From Roseiarcus sp963748545 (GTDB taxonomy: Bacteria > Pseudomonadota > Alphaproteobacteria > Rhizobiales > Beijerinckiaceae), in contig CAVVJO010000051.1 in NCBI GenBank assembly GCA_963748545.1, positions 62,001 through 126,000 of the forward strand: 64,000 nt of DNA, written 5' to 3'. The notes under the pieces are model-generated. The model made no database searches. It was not told the DNA's origin and worked only from the letters and a program-made list of their open reading frames with translations. This document shows, piece by piece, positions 1 through 9,024 of the stretch (position 1 is its first letter; the number at the start of each line of letters is the position of its first letter). The position numbers and the translations under genes were made by a program.

Positions 1-1064
1 CTCTGCTCGCACTCCGCGAGAAGGCCGGCGCTATCCGGCTCGTCACGGTGAATGGCCGGTTCGTCCCCGAACTCAGCGACGCCTTGCCGGAGGGAGCCGC
101 GATTGCGAGGCGCGAGGCGCTCGCGCTCGCAACCGACGACGCGATGGCGTCGTTGGTCGCGGCGATGTCGCCCGACAGCTTGACGGTCGAGATCGCAGCA
201 GGAGCCGACCTCTCCGGGTCGATCGAGATCGCCCACCTGGTGGTCGGCGACGGCGCCTTTTCGCTCTATTCCTGGACCGAGCTTTTGCTTGCCGAGCGCT
301 CGCGCGCGACGGTGGTCGAGACCTTCCTCGGCGCCACGCCGGCCGTGCAGCGTCACGCGGCGACAACGGTGAAGCTCGCCAAGGGCGCGAAGCTCAGGCA
401 CGCCGCCGCGATCGCCGACGCGCCGGAGCTTCATCTCGAAAGCCAGCTGATTGAACTGGAGGCGGGGTCGGAGCTGAATGCGTTCGGCTTGGTGTCGGGC
501 GGCGCGCTGTCGCGCCGGCAGATCTTCGCCAGGCTGATCGGCCCGGATGTGAAGATTGCGCTCGGGGGACTGGCGCTGATCGAGGGGACGCGCCGGGCCG
601 ACACGACGCTCGAGGTCGTCCACGCCGCGCCGCGCGGAGCGAGCCGGGAATTCTATCGCGCGATCGTCGCCGACGAGGCGGTCGGGGTTTTCCAGGGCAA
701 GATCGTCGTCCAGCCGGGGGCCCAGAAGACCGACGGCGCGATGAAGTCGCAGGCGGTGCTCCTGTCGCCGCAGGCGCAGATGAACGCCAAGCCCGAGCTC
801 GAGATCTTTGCCGACGACGTTGTCTGCGGCCACGGGGCGACCGTGGCCTCGATCGACCCGGAGATGATCTTCTATCTGCAGAGCCGCGGGATTCCGAAAC
901 CGCAAGCGGAAGCGATGCTGCTCGAGGCCTTCGGAACCGAGGCGATCGCCCGCGTCGACGACGAGGCGCTCGCGGAGAGACTGGGGACGTCGCTCACCGC
1001 GTGGCTCGCGGGCCGTCAGGCGCCGGAAACGATTCGAAGCGACACGGCGGAGGCGCACACGTGA
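1..1064 (+). CDS. sufD: SufD, Fe-S cluster assembly scaffold subunit (5'-truncated by window edge)
   Basis: The frame is open from base 3 and reads into the gene with no start in view, so the true start lies upstream. About 353 residues are visible, roughly the last four fifths of a usual SufD. The C-terminal beta-helical SufB/SufD core is recognisable, including the conserved ADDVVCGHGAT stretch near 811-843 and the closing YLQSRGIP helix region. SufD partners SufB and SufC in the SufBC2D scaffold that builds Fe-S clusters in the cytosol. The stop overlaps the GTG start of sufS by four bases, so the two are translationally coupled. A GTG at 48 is an internal codon, not the likely start. The identification is firm. 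Confidence 0.93.
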   Translation, partial: LLALREKAGAIRLVTVNGRFVPELSDALPEGAAIARREALALATDDAMASLVAAMSPDSLTVEIAAGADLSGSIEIAHLVVGDGAFSLYSWTELLLAERSRATVVETFLGATPAVQRHAATTVKLAKGAKLRHAAAIADAPELHLESQLIELEAGSELNAFGLVSGGALSRRQIFARLIGPDVKIALGGLALIEGTRRADTTLEVVHAAPRGASREFYRAIVADEAVGVFQGKIVVQPGAQKTDGAMKSQAVLLSPQAQMNAKPELEIFADDVVCGHGATVASIDPEMIFYLQSRGIPKPQAEAMLLEAFGTEAIARVDDEALAERLGTSLTAWLAGRQAPETIRSDTAEAHT

Positions 1065-2305
1065 ACGACATGGTCCGCCCCGCCGAACCCTATGACGTCG
1101 CGAAAATTCGTGGCGACTTCCCGATCCTCGCCGAGCGACCCTATGGCAAGCCGCTGGTCTATCTCGACAACGCCGCCTCGGCCCAAAAGCCGAAGGCCGT
1201 GCTCGACCGGCTGACCTACGCCTACGAGCACGAGTACGCCAACGTCCATCGCGGGCTTCACTATCTCGCCAATGCGGCGACCGAAGCCTATGAGGCGGCG
1301 CGAGAGACGGTGCGGCGCTTCCTCAACGCGGAAAGCACCGACGAGATCGTCTTCACCCGCTCGGCCACCGAGGCGATCAATTGCGCCGCCGCGAGCTTCG
1401 GCTTGAAGCACATCGGCGCCGGCGACGAGATCGTGCTGAGCGTTATGGAGCATCACTCCAACATCGTTCCGTGGCACTTCCATCGCGAGCGCAAGGGCGC
1501 GATCCTGAAATGGATTGAGATCGGCGACGACGGCTCGTTTTCGATCGACGCCTTCGAAAAGACGCTCAGCGATCGCACCAAGATCGTCGCCATCACCCAG
1601 ATGTCGAACGTCGTCGGCACCGCGCCCCCGATCAAAGAGATCATCAAGATCGCGCACGCGCGGGGGATCCGGGTGCTGGTGGACGGCTCGCAAGGCGCGG
1701 TCCATCTCGACGTCGACGTGCGCGACCTCGACGCGGACTTTTACGTCGTCACCGGCCACAAGCTCTATGGGCCGACCGGAATCGGCGTGCTCTATGGCAA
1801 GCGTGAACTGCTCGAGTCCCTGCCGCCTTTCATGGGCGGCGGCGAGATGATCGAAGAAGTGACGCGCGACATGGTCACCTACAATCATCCTCCGCATCGC
1901 TTCGAGGCGGGAACGCCGCCGATCGTCCAGGCGATCGGCCTCGGCGCGGCGCTCGACTACATGGAGGGGATCGGCCGGCCCCGCATTCGCGCCCACGAGG
2001 AGGCGCTGAGCCGCTACGCGCACGAGCGGCTGTCGAAGATCAACTCGCTCACCATCATCGGCACCGCGCCCGGTAAGGGGCCGATCCTGTCCTTCACCAT
2101 GCAGGGCGCGCACGCGCATGACGTCGCAACGCTGATCGACCGGTCGGGCGTGGCGGTGCGGGCGGGGACGCATTGCGCGATGCCGCTGTTGCAGCGGTTC
2201 GGCGTCACCTCGACTTGCCGGGCGTCGTTCGCGCTCTACAATACCTTTGAAGAAATCGACGCGCTTGCGGATGCGCTCGAGCGCGCGCAGAAGCTCTTCG
2301 TGTAA
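1061..2305 (+). CDS. sufS: SufS, class II cysteine desulfurase
   Basis: This 414-residue PLP enzyme releases sulfur from L-cysteine as an enzyme-bound persulfide for the SUF machinery. The Schiff-base lysine is in TGHKLYG (about residue 234). The persulfide cysteine is in RAGTHCAMP (about residue 372), the R-x-G-x-H-C form of class II desulfurases. I chose GTG at 1061 because it overlaps the sufD stop (GTGA) and has GGAGG eight bases upstream; ATG at 1070 is an alternative. The longer open frame back to 1001 runs through sufD coding sequence and is not supported. Next in the operon comes a SufT-like gene 16 bases downstream. Confidence 0.95.
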   Translation: MNDMVRPAEPYDVAKIRGDFPILAERPYGKPLVYLDNAASAQKPKAVLDRLTYAYEHEYANVHRGLHYLANAATEAYEAARETVRRFLNAESTDEIVFTRSATEAINCAAASFGLKHIGAGDEIVLSVMEHHSNIVPWHFHRERKGAILKWIEIGDDGSFSIDAFEKTLSDRTKIVAITQMSNVVGTAPPIKEIIKIAHARGIRVLVDGSQGAVHLDVDVRDLDADFYVVTGHKLYGPTGIGVLYGKRELLESLPPFMGGGEMIEEVTRDMVTYNHPPHRFEAGTPPIVQAIGLGAALDYMEGIGRPRIRAHEEALSRYAHERLSKINSLTIIGTAPGKGPILSFTMQGAHAHDVATLIDRSGVAVRAGTHCAMPLLQRFGVTSTCRASFALYNTFEEIDALADALERAQKLFV

Positions 2306-2321
2306 GGGAAAAACGCTGGAC

Positions 2322-2705
2322 ATGTCCGACGCGCCTTCCACCACCGCCCCCGAGCAGCAGGCCTCTCTGAAGCCGCCGTCGCAGATGGCTCCAGAGGAGC
2401 TGCAGGGTCTGACCGAATCGATCGTGGCGGCTCTGAAGACCGTGTACGATCCGGAGATTCCGGCCGACATCTACGAACTTGGGCTCATCTACAATGTCGA
2501 TATCGACGACAGCCGCTTTGTCACGATCGACATGACGCTGACCGCGCCGGCCTGCCCGGTCGCCGGAGAGATGCCGATCTGGGTGGAGAACGCGGTCGGC
2601 GTGCTTCCGGGCGTGGCGGGCGTCAAGGTGAATATGGTTTTCGACCCGCCGTGGGATCAGAGCCGCATGTCGGACGAAGCCCGCGTCGCGCTCGACATGT
2701 GGTGA
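2322..2705 (+). CDS. sufT: SufT-like MIP18/DUF59 family Fe-S assembly protein
   Basis: A 127-residue protein of the DUF59/MIP18 family, commonly the distal gene of alphaproteobacterial suf operons and implicated in Fe-S protein maturation. Family marks are DPEIPADIYELGLIY near residue 40 and the cysteine-bearing TAPACPVAGEMP near residue 75, followed by the VKVNMVFDPPW end typical of the family. About 30 residues at the N-terminus are low-complexity (T, A, P, Q rich). ATG 2322 lies shortly after the sufS stop; frame upstream of it overlaps sufS. The stop overlaps the GTG of the next gene. No sufA-type carrier follows, although one often does in related operons. The symbol is by family resemblance. 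Confidence 0.85.
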   Translation: MSDAPSTTAPEQQASLKPPSQMAPEELQGLTESIVAALKTVYDPEIPADIYELGLIYNVDIDDSRFVTIDMTLTAPACPVAGEMPIWVENAVGVLPGVAGVKVNMVFDPPWDQSRMSDEARVALDMW

Positions 2706-3478
2706 GCGGCGATGCCGCGACCGCTGTGTCGCAGATGCAAGCCTTGGACGCCGCGGTCCAGTTCATCGATGTCCACAAGTGGTACGGCGCTTTTCATGCG
2801 CTGAGGGGCATCAATCTGACGGTGCAGCGAGGGGAGCGGATCGTCATCTGCGGCCCGTCCGGCTCGGGCAAGTCGACGCTGATCCGCTGCGTCAATCGGC
2901 TCGAGGAGCACCAGCGCGGATCGATTGTGGTCGACGGTGTCGAGCTGACGGAAAACGTCAAGCGCATCGACGAAGTGCGCCGCGACGTCGGCATGGTGTT
3001 CCAGAGCTTCAACCTGTTTCCGCACCTGACGGTTCTCGAAAACTGCACGCTTGCGCCGATCTGGGTGCGCCGCATGAGCAAAACGGACGCCGAGGCGCTG
3101 GCGATGAAGCTCCTCGACCGCGTGAAGATTCCCGAGCAGGCCGGGAAATATCCCGGCCAGCTCTCCGGAGGCCAGCAGCAGCGCGTCGCGATCGCCCGCG
3201 CGCTTTGCATGAGTTCGAAGATCATGCTGTTCGACGAGCCGACCTCGTCGCTCGATCCCGAGATGGTGAAGGAAGTGCTCGACACCATGACCGCGCTCGC
3301 CGAGGAGGGCATGACCATGATCGTCGTAACGCACGAGATGGGGTTCGCCCGTCAGGTGGCTGACCGGGTGGTGTTCATGGACAACGGCGAGATCGTCGAG
3401 ATCAATGCGCCGGACGCGTTCTTCAGTCACCCCGAGCACGAGCGGACGAAACTGTTCTTGCGTCAGATCCTGCGCTGA
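2702..3478 (+). CDS. Polar amino acid-type ABC transporter ATP-binding protein (orphan)
   Basis: A 258-residue ABC ATPase of the GlnQ/HisP/AapP kind. It shows Walker A GPSGSGKS, a Q-loop at VFQSFNLFPH, signature LSGGQQQR, Walker B IMLFDEPTSSLD and the switch histidine in VVTHEMGFA. Such subunits energise import of glutamine, general amino acids or similar solutes at the inner membrane. No permease or binding protein lies nearby, so its partners must be elsewhere. GTG 2702 overlaps the stop of the SufT-like gene by four bases; ATG 2735 is a credible alternative, giving a start a few residues before the first ABC strand. Coupling to the suf operon is unusual, and whether it is functional is unknown. 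Confidence 0.88.
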   Translation: MSGDAATAVSQMQALDAAVQFIDVHKWYGAFHALRGINLTVQRGERIVICGPSGSGKSTLIRCVNRLEEHQRGSIVVDGVELTENVKRIDEVRRDVGMVFQSFNLFPHLTVLENCTLAPIWVRRMSKTDAEALAMKLLDRVKIPEQAGKYPGQLSGGQQQRVAIARALCMSSKIMLFDEPTSSLDPEMVKEVLDTMTALAEEGMTMIVVTHEMGFARQVADRVVFMDNGEIVEINAPDAFFSHPEHERTKLFLRQILR

Positions 3479-3516
3479 GCGGCTTCGGTTTCATATTCAC
3501 CACAACGACCACAAAC

Positions 3517-3540
3517 GGACACGAAGCGATCTTCGTGTCC
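3517..3540. terminator. Perfect hairpin between convergent genes
   Basis: A perfect 10-bp stem (GGACACGAAG and its complement) with a four-base loop CGAT sits between the converging ABC ATPase and def genes. No strong T-run follows on either side (GTTTGTGG on the minus side), so it may act in both directions as a weak or factor-assisted terminator. Confidence 0.6.
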
Positions 3541-3562
3541 CTCGCGATGAAAAAACGCCGCC

Positions 3563-4099
3563 TCAGAGAACGTGCGCGCCTTCGGCCGAGCGCTTGGCCG
3601 CCTTCTGGAACTTCTTGATCACCCGGTCGCGCTTGAGCTTGGAAATGTGGTCGATGAACAGCACGCCGTCGAGGTGGTCGATCTCATGCTGGATCACGGT
3701 CGCGAGCAGCCCCTCGGCCAGCACCTCGCGGTCTTGTCCGTCCCGGTCGAGGCCCCGCACGCGCACGGACGCGGGACGCTCGACCTCGGCGTAATATTCG
3801 GGGATCGACAGGCAGCCCTCTTCGTACGTGTTGCGGTCGTCAGCCCGCCATAGGATCTCCGGGTTGATGAACACCTGCGGCGCGGGCGGCTCGTTCTTGT
3901 CTTTCTGGGCGACGTCGACCACGAGCAGCCGGATCGGCTCGGCGATCTGGATCGCCGCGAGCCCGATGCCCGGCGCGTCGTGCATCGTCTCGATCATGTC
4001 GTCGATAAGCTTCCGCAGGGGGTCGTCGACTCGCTCGATCGGCTTGCTGACGAGGCGAAGTTTGGGGTCGGGCAGGATGATGATGTGACGAAGGGACAT
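3563..4099 (-). CDS. def: Peptide deformylase
   Basis: A 178-residue metallohydrolase that removes the formyl group from the N-terminal methionine of nascent proteins. All three family motifs are present: GIGLAAIQ (44-51), EGCLS (94-98, metal-ligand Cys) and QHEIDH (137-142, two metal-ligand His and catalytic Glu). The start begins MSLRHIIILPDP, which matches family N-termini. It is divergent from rmuC, with about 170 bases between the two starts, and convergent with the ABC ATPase. A C-terminal basic tail (KLKRDRVIKKFQK) is usual in alphaproteobacterial enzymes. No fmt gene is adjacent. Confidence 0.96.
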   Translation of the reverse strand: MSLRHIIILPDPKLRLVSKPIERVDDPLRKLIDDMIETMHDAPGIGLAAIQIAEPIRLLVVDVAQKDKNEPPAPQVFINPEILWRADDRNTYEEGCLSIPEYYAEVERPASVRVRGLDRDGQDREVLAEGLLATVIQHEIDHLDGVLFIDHISKLKRDRVIKKFQKAAKRSAEGAHVL

Positions 4100-4268
4100 G
4101 CGAGCAGGAAACCGTTCTCTCGTGGCGCGCCCCCCAACCGCTCCGCGTATTGGTAGGGGAGGGACCGCCGCCGAATTGGACGATCGCCCTCTGACGAACA
4201 GTTAATCGGCTGGACGGCTGCGGTCAAACGTGTTCTAGTTTTGTTCGTTTCATTGCGCCGAATCGCCT

Positions 4269-5381
4269 GTGCAGGTCCCCAACGTCCCTTTCGCCGTCCT
4301 CGACGGCGTGCCGATCTTCCTGCCCGAGGCGCTCGGCGCGGCGCTGGTCGCGCTTGGCCTGATGCTGCTCGTGACGCTGATCGCGCTCTGGCGCGCAAGC
4401 CGAGCGCGGGCGCGCGAAGCGGAGGTGGCGGACGAGCGGCAGGAGGCGATCGAGGCGCGGTTCGCGGCGCTCGCCAGCGCGAGCGCGGAACTCACCGGCC
4501 GCCTGTCCGGCATGACGGAATGGCTGGGCGCGGGCATCGAGAATCAGACGCGGCGGACCGGCGAAAACCTCGGCAGGCTCAACGAGCGCCTCGCGGTGAT
4601 CGACGCAGCGCAGGCGCGGCTCACCGAAATGACGCGCGAGGTCGTGTCGCTGAAGGACATTCTCGCCAACAAGCAGGCGCGCGGCGCCTTCGGGCAGGGC
4701 CGGATGGAGGCGATCGTGCGCGACGGCCTGCCGGCGGCCGCCTACGACTTCCAGTTCACCTTGTCGAACCGCGCGCGGCCCGATTGCGTCATCCGCCTTC
4801 CCGGCGACAGCCGCCTGCTCGCGGTCGACGCGAAATTCCCGCTCGAAGGCTTCTCCGCCCTGCGCGCGGCGGGTGACGACGAAACGCGGAAAGTCGCGCT
4901 CGCGCGCGTGCGCGGGGACGTGATGAAGCACGTCAAGGATATCGCCGAGCGCTATCTCCTACCCGGCGAAACGCAGGACGTGGCGCTGATGTTCGTGCCG
5001 TCGGAGGCGATCTATTCCGACCTCGTCGATCAGTTCGACGACGTCGTGCAGAAGGCGCACCGCGCGAGGGTGGTGATCGTGTCGCCGACCCTGATGATGA
5101 TGGCGATCAGCGTCGCCCAGGCGATTCTGCGCGATGCGCGCATGCGCGATGAAGCGCAGGCGATCCAGGCCGAGGTCGGCCGGCTCGTCAACGACGTGCG
5201 GATGCTGACCGAGCGGGCGGCGAAGCTCGAGACCCACTTTCGTCAGGCGCAGGAGGACCTTTCCGGCATCGGCGCCGCCAGCGCCCGCATCACGCGCCGC
5301 GGCGAGCGGATCGAATCGATGGATTTCTCGCGCGAGAGCGAGCCGGGGGACGTGGCGAAGCTCGCGCGCGGGGCGGAATAG
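4269..5381 (+). CDS. rmuC: RmuC-family DNA recombination protein
   Basis: A 370-residue RmuC homologue. It has an N-terminal membrane anchor (about residues 21-41), a coiled-coil region rich in Ala, Glu and Arg (42-135), and the nuclease-like RmuC domain (about 140-330) with recognisable YDFQFTLSNRARPDCVIRLP and LAVDAKFPLE segments. In E. coli rmuC mutation raises inversion at short inverted repeats, but the biochemical activity is not settled. The start is GTG at 4269, just before the hydrophobic segment. It converges with fabI with only three bases between stops. Confidence 0.9.
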   Translation: MQVPNVPFAVLDGVPIFLPEALGAALVALGLMLLVTLIALWRASRARAREAEVADERQEAIEARFAALASASAELTGRLSGMTEWLGAGIENQTRRTGENLGRLNERLAVIDAAQARLTEMTREVVSLKDILANKQARGAFGQGRMEAIVRDGLPAAAYDFQFTLSNRARPDCVIRLPGDSRLLAVDAKFPLEGFSALRAAGDDETRKVALARVRGDVMKHVKDIAERYLLPGETQDVALMFVPSEAIYSDLVDQFDDVVQKAHRARVVIVSPTLMMMAISVAQAILRDARMRDEAQAIQAEVGRLVNDVRMLTERAAKLETHFRQAQEDLSGIGAASARITRRGERIESMDFSRESEPGDVAKLARGAE

Positions 5382-5384
5382 GGA

Positions 5385-6146
5385 TCACCCGACCACGTGA
5401 TATCCGGCGTCCACGTAGGAGATATTTCCGGTCATGCCGCTGGCCGCGTCGCTGACCAGAAATGTCGCGAGCGCGCCGACATCGTCCGGCGTGATCAGCC
5501 GATGTTCAGGCGAGAGCCTAGCCGACCGGTCCAGCAATTGGTCGAAATTCTTGAGGCCCGAGGCCGAACGCGTCGCGACCGGGCCGGGAGAAATGGCGTT
5601 GACGCGAATGCCCTTGCTCCCGAGCTCGAGCGCCATGTAGGCGATCGCGGTTTCGAGCGCGCCCTTGACCGGACCCATGACGCCGTAGTGCTCCACCGCC
5701 TTCTGACCGCCATAGTAGGTGATCGCCAGCAGGCAGCCGCCCGACGGCATCAAGGGCTCGCAAAGCTTCGCCATGCGGAAGAAGGAATGGACCGAAACGT
5801 CCATGGCGTGAGCGAAGCCGTCCGCCGAAGAATTGATAACCCGGCCATGCAGGTCCGCCGCGGGCGCGTAGCCGATCGCGTGCAGGGCGAAGTCGAGGCG
5901 TCCCCATTTCGACGTGATCTCGTCGAACACGGTTTCGAGTTCGCCGGGAACGCCGACGTCGACAGCCATGGCGATTTCGCACTCGAGCGCCGTCGCGAGC
6001 GGCCGGACGTAAGGCTCGGTTTTCTCGCTCAGGTAGGTGATGGCCAGATCGGCGCCGGCGGCGCGAAAGTGGCGCGCGCAGCCGTAGGCGAGGCTGCGCG
6101 CGTTCGCCACGCCGACCACGAGCCCCTTTTTGCCCTTCAACGTCAT
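5385..6146 (-). CDS. fabI: FabI-type enoyl-ACP reductase [NADH]
   Basis: A 253-residue short-chain reductase of the FabI class, which reduces enoyl-ACP in the last step of fatty acid elongation. The N-terminal nucleotide site VVGVANARSLAYG follows the FabI pattern rather than the classical TGxxxGxG. The catalytic pair is Y154-x6-K161 in EHYGVMGPVKGAL, and the ISPGPVATRSASGLKNF segment matches FabI substrate-loop sequences. The ending GNISYVDAGYHVVG is typical. It could be a second, non-essential FabI paralogue, since many relatives carry more than one; this window cannot show that. Confidence 0.88.
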   Translation of the reverse strand: MTLKGKKGLVVGVANARSLAYGCARHFRAAGADLAITYLSEKTEPYVRPLATALECEIAMAVDVGVPGELETVFDEITSKWGRLDFALHAIGYAPAADLHGRVINSSADGFAHAMDVSVHSFFRMAKLCEPLMPSGGCLLAITYYGGQKAVEHYGVMGPVKGALETAIAYMALELGSKGIRVNAISPGPVATRSASGLKNFDQLLDRSARLSPEHRLITPDDVGALATFLVSDAASGMTGNISYVDAGYHVVG

Positions 6147-6288
6147 CTTGACCGTCCGCGGCCGGATTCCCCGCCGACGGCTGTAGCACCGGCTGGCTGA
6201 ACAGGAAACAACGCAGGCTGGCGGCTTGGCACGACGCCGCGGTTCGTGCGACCGTGGTCTTGACCCTTGCTGCCAAGAAGAGGCGCCG

Positions 6289-6696
6289 ATGGACGATCAA
6301 CCGCGCGTCGAGCCCCTTGTCCTCCACGAGGCCGACGTCCCGCTCGACGGCTGGGACGACCCGATCAGGGGGCGCATTCGCTGGCGGACCCTGTTTTCGC
6401 GAGGCGGCACGCCGACTGACGGGATCACCTGCGGCGTCGCCCATCTCGGTCCTGGCGACTGGCTCGGCCTGCATCGCCATGCTCCGCCCGAGATCTACTA
6501 TGTTCTCGCCGGGAGCGGCGTCGTGTCTCTGAACGGCGCGGAGACGCCGGTGAAGGCAGGCGCCGCCGTCTTCATCCCCGGCATGGCCGAGCACGGCGTG
6601 AGGCAGACAGGGACGGACCGCCTGCGGTTCTTCTACGGCTTCCCTGTCGATTCGTTCGACGGCGTCGAATATCTGTTCTCGGCGGAGCGATCGTAG
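6289..6696 (+). CDS. Single-domain cupin protein
   Basis: A 135-residue protein with one cupin barrel. Cupin motif 1 is GDWLGLHRHAPPEIYYVLAGSG (about residues 57-78) and motif 2 is around AGAAVFIPGMAEHGV (91-105). The His, His and Glu metal ligands of motif 1 and the His of motif 2 are present. Substrate and partner are not evident. I chose ATG 6289, preceded by AAGAGG; frame upstream of it is open but has no ribosome site and no family similarity. It stands alone, transcribed away from fabI. Confidence 0.8.
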   Translation: MDDQPRVEPLVLHEADVPLDGWDDPIRGRIRWRTLFSRGGTPTDGITCGVAHLGPGDWLGLHRHAPPEIYYVLAGSGVVSLNGAETPVKAGAAVFIPGMAEHGVRQTGTDRLRFFYGFPVDSFDGVEYLFSAERS

Positions 6697-6774
6697 CGGC
6701 GGGGCCCCGCCTTGCCAGCTGCGCCGCGCCGCGCTAGCGGTCCGCCCCCCAAGGCTCTGCGATCGAAAACCAAA

Positions 6775-7308
6775 ATGGCTTCAAACCTGCAATTCGTGCC
6801 CTTCATGGCGGCGCCGGGCCGCGCCTGCGGCGGCTGCACCCTCTGCTGCAAGGTCTATGCGCTGCCGGAGCTGGAAAAGCCCGCGGGCCAATGGTGCAAA
6901 CACTGCGCGCCGGGAAACGGCTGCAAGGTGCACGACAATCCGCCGAGCCCGCAGTGCAGTCAGTTCTTCTGCCTGTGGATGACCGACGCCAAGCTGCCGG
7001 ACGCCTGGCGGCCCGACCGGGCGAAATTCGTGCTGTCGATCTTTCCGCCCAACGGCTTCGTCTATGGCCAAGTCGATCCGGGCTCGCCCGGCGCCTGGCG
7101 CAAGGAGCCCTATTTCGCGGGCCTGAAGAGCCTTGCGCGCTCGCTCCTCGAGGAGCGCCGGCATGTGATCATATTCGTGGGCGACGAGGCGACGCTCGTC
7201 ATGCCGGACGACGCGGTCCCACTCGGCAAGATGACCGCCGCCGACCAGTTCCGCATCGAGCCGGCCTTCGGCCCGAAGGGACCGACCTGGCGCGCCGCAA
7301 GAGTGTGA
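6775..7308 (+). CDS. YkgJ-like cysteine cluster (zinc/iron-chelating) protein
   Basis: A 177-residue protein with a cysteine cluster near the N-terminus: CGGCTLCCKVY, then WCKHC, GCKVH and QCSQFFCLW. This is the layout of the YkgJ/UPF0153 family, thought to bind Zn or Fe-S; no reaction is established. The remainder is alpha/beta with no recognisable motif. ATG 6775 is favoured because the residues ahead of it in the open frame are low-complexity Pro/Ala/Arg, but no strong ribosome site is visible. It converges with cysG. Confidence 0.75.
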   Translation: MASNLQFVPFMAAPGRACGGCTLCCKVYALPELEKPAGQWCKHCAPGNGCKVHDNPPSPQCSQFFCLWMTDAKLPDAWRPDRAKFVLSIFPPNGFVYGQVDPGSPGAWRKEPYFAGLKSLARSLLEERRHVIIFVGDEATLVMPDDAVPLGKMTAADQFRIEPAFGPKGPTWRAARV

Positions 7309-7314
7309 GCGGAG

Positions 7315-7334
7315 GGCGCGCGTCCCCGCGCGCC
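7315..7334. terminator. GC-rich hairpin between convergent genes
   Basis: An 8-bp perfect stem (GGCGCGCG / CGCGCGCC) with loop TCCC lies seven bases after the stop of the Cys-cluster gene and before the 3' end of cysG. No T-run follows, so termination is only suggested. Confidence 0.35.
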
Positions 7335-7390
7335 GTGGGCGGCGGGACGCTGCCCCTCCGTCGCACTCCTTGTCCGGCGAAGACCGCCTA

Positions 7391-8800
7391 CTACCTGCTG
7401 CCGACTGCCTCCTCTGCAGCGTACCATTCGAGTTTCTCGCGCAACGACACGACCGTGCCGATGATCACGATCGACGGGCCCTTGAGCTCGGCCGTGCGCG
7501 CCGCCGTCGCGAGCGTCCCGAGCGTCGCGACTACCACGCGCTGGTTGGGCCGAGTGGCGTTGTCGACGACAGCTGCGGGCAGGTCAGGGCTGGCCCCATG
7601 GGCCATGAACGCCTCGATCAGGGGCTCGAGATTGCGCAAGCCCATATAGACCGCCACCGTCTGGCGCGGCTGGATCAGCGACGCCCAGTTGAGCGCGATA
7701 TCGCCGTCCTTGCCATGGCCGGTGACGAACACGCACGCTTGCGCATGATCGCGGTGGGTCAGCGGGATTCCCGCATAGGCCGAGGCCCCGATCGCCGCCG
7801 TCACGCCGGGACACACCTGGAAGGGCACGCCATGTTCGGCGAGCGCCTCGATTTCCTCTCCGCCGCGGCCGAACAGGAAGGGATCGCCGCCCTTGAGGCG
7901 CAACACCCGCTTGCCCTCGAGCGCGAGCTTCACCAGGAGCGCGCTGATTTCGTCTTGCGGAAGCTCGTGGTTGTCGGGGCGCTTGCCGACGTAGACCCGC
8001 TCGGCCTCGCGCCGGACCAGCGTCATGATCCGCGGGTCGGCGAGGCGGTCGTAGAGCACCACGTCCGCCTTCTGCATCAGCCGGAAGGCGCGGAAGGTGA
8101 CGAGATCGGGATCGCCGGGGCCGGCGCCGACCAGATAGACCTCGCCCTGAGCCGAGGGACGCTCCTCGGCCCAACGCGCGATTTCGGCGGCAAGGTGTGC
8201 GCCGGCTGCGGCCTCGTTTCCGGCCAGCGCCGCCTCGGCGATCGGTCCTTCGAGCACGCCCTCCCAGAAACGGCGGCGGAGGGTCTGGGTCGGGATCGCC
8301 GCCGCCGCCTGCGCGCGAAAGCCGCTCATCAGCTCGGCCAGCCGGCCATAGGCCGAGGGGATCATCGACTCGAGCCGCGCTTTCAGCATCCGCCCCAGGA
8401 TCGGCGAGGCGCCGCCGGTCGAGATGGCGATCACGAGCGGACTGCGGTCGACAATCGAGGGCATGCTGAAGTCGGAAAGCTTCGGCCGGTCGGCGACATT
8501 GATCAGCGCGCCGGCGCGCTTGGCCGCGGCGCGCGTGCGCTCGATGACAGGCTCGTCTTCGGTTGCGACAAAGCAGAGCGACACGCCGGCGAAATCCTCC
8601 AGCTCTGGGTCGCGCGACGCGTGGCGAAAGTTGGTTTCGCCGCGCAAGTCGTCGAACTCATCGCTAAGGTCGGGTGCAAACACGGTGACGCGGGCGCCCG
8701 CCCGCACCAGCCGCTCCGCTCGCCGCGCCGCGACGAACCCGCCGCCGACCACGATCGCCGCTCGGTCACGCATGTCCAGTATGATGGGCAGATCGCGCAT
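7391..8800 (-). CDS. cysG: Siroheme synthase CysG (precorrin-2 dehydrogenase/ferrochelatase + uroporphyrinogen-III methyltransferase)
   Basis: A 469-residue fusion enzyme that makes siroheme from uroporphyrinogen III. The N-terminal Met8/CysG-N half (about 1-205) starts MRDLPIILDMRDR with a nucleotide loop VVGGGFVAARRAE. The C-terminal SUMT half (about 210-455) carries VGAGPGDPDLVT, DVVLYDRL, RLKGGDPFLFGRGGEE and VCPGVTAAIGASAYAGIPLTHR, the usual SAM and substrate signatures. ATG at 8800 aligns with family N-termini; an upstream GTG (8821) would add seven residues. Siroheme serves sulfite or nitrite reductase, but neither gene is in the window. Confidence 0.95.
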   Translation of the reverse strand: MRDLPIILDMRDRAAIVVGGGFVAARRAERLVRAGARVTVFAPDLSDEFDDLRGETNFRHASRDPELEDFAGVSLCFVATEDEPVIERTRAAAKRAGALINVADRPKLSDFSMPSIVDRSPLVIAISTGGASPILGRMLKARLESMIPSAYGRLAELMSGFRAQAAAAIPTQTLRRRFWEGVLEGPIAEAALAGNEAAAGAHLAAEIARWAEERPSAQGEVYLVGAGPGDPDLVTFRAFRLMQKADVVLYDRLADPRIMTLVRREAERVYVGKRPDNHELPQDEISALLVKLALEGKRVLRLKGGDPFLFGRGGEEIEALAEHGVPFQVCPGVTAAIGASAYAGIPLTHRDHAQACVFVTGHGKDGDIALNWASLIQPRQTVAVYMGLRNLEPLIEAFMAHGASPDLPAAVVDNATRPNQRVVVATLGTLATAARTAELKGPSIVIIGTVVSLREKLEWYAAEEAVGSR

Positions 8801-9024
8801 CGCTCCTTGACCGTAGTTCACGCGGCGCCGCTCGACTCCTCGAGCCGACGCGGAAGCGATGCACTATAAGCGAAATCGACCTGTCCGGCAGGCCCCGTGC
8901 ATCTCCGGGCCGCGTCTCGCGCCCGGCGCACGTCTGGACGCGAAACCCCCGCGTGGCTATTTTGAACGCGGCCGGCGAGGGGGGCCGCCGCCGCCTTTCG
9001 CCATTCGTCAGAGGGACTTTAAGA

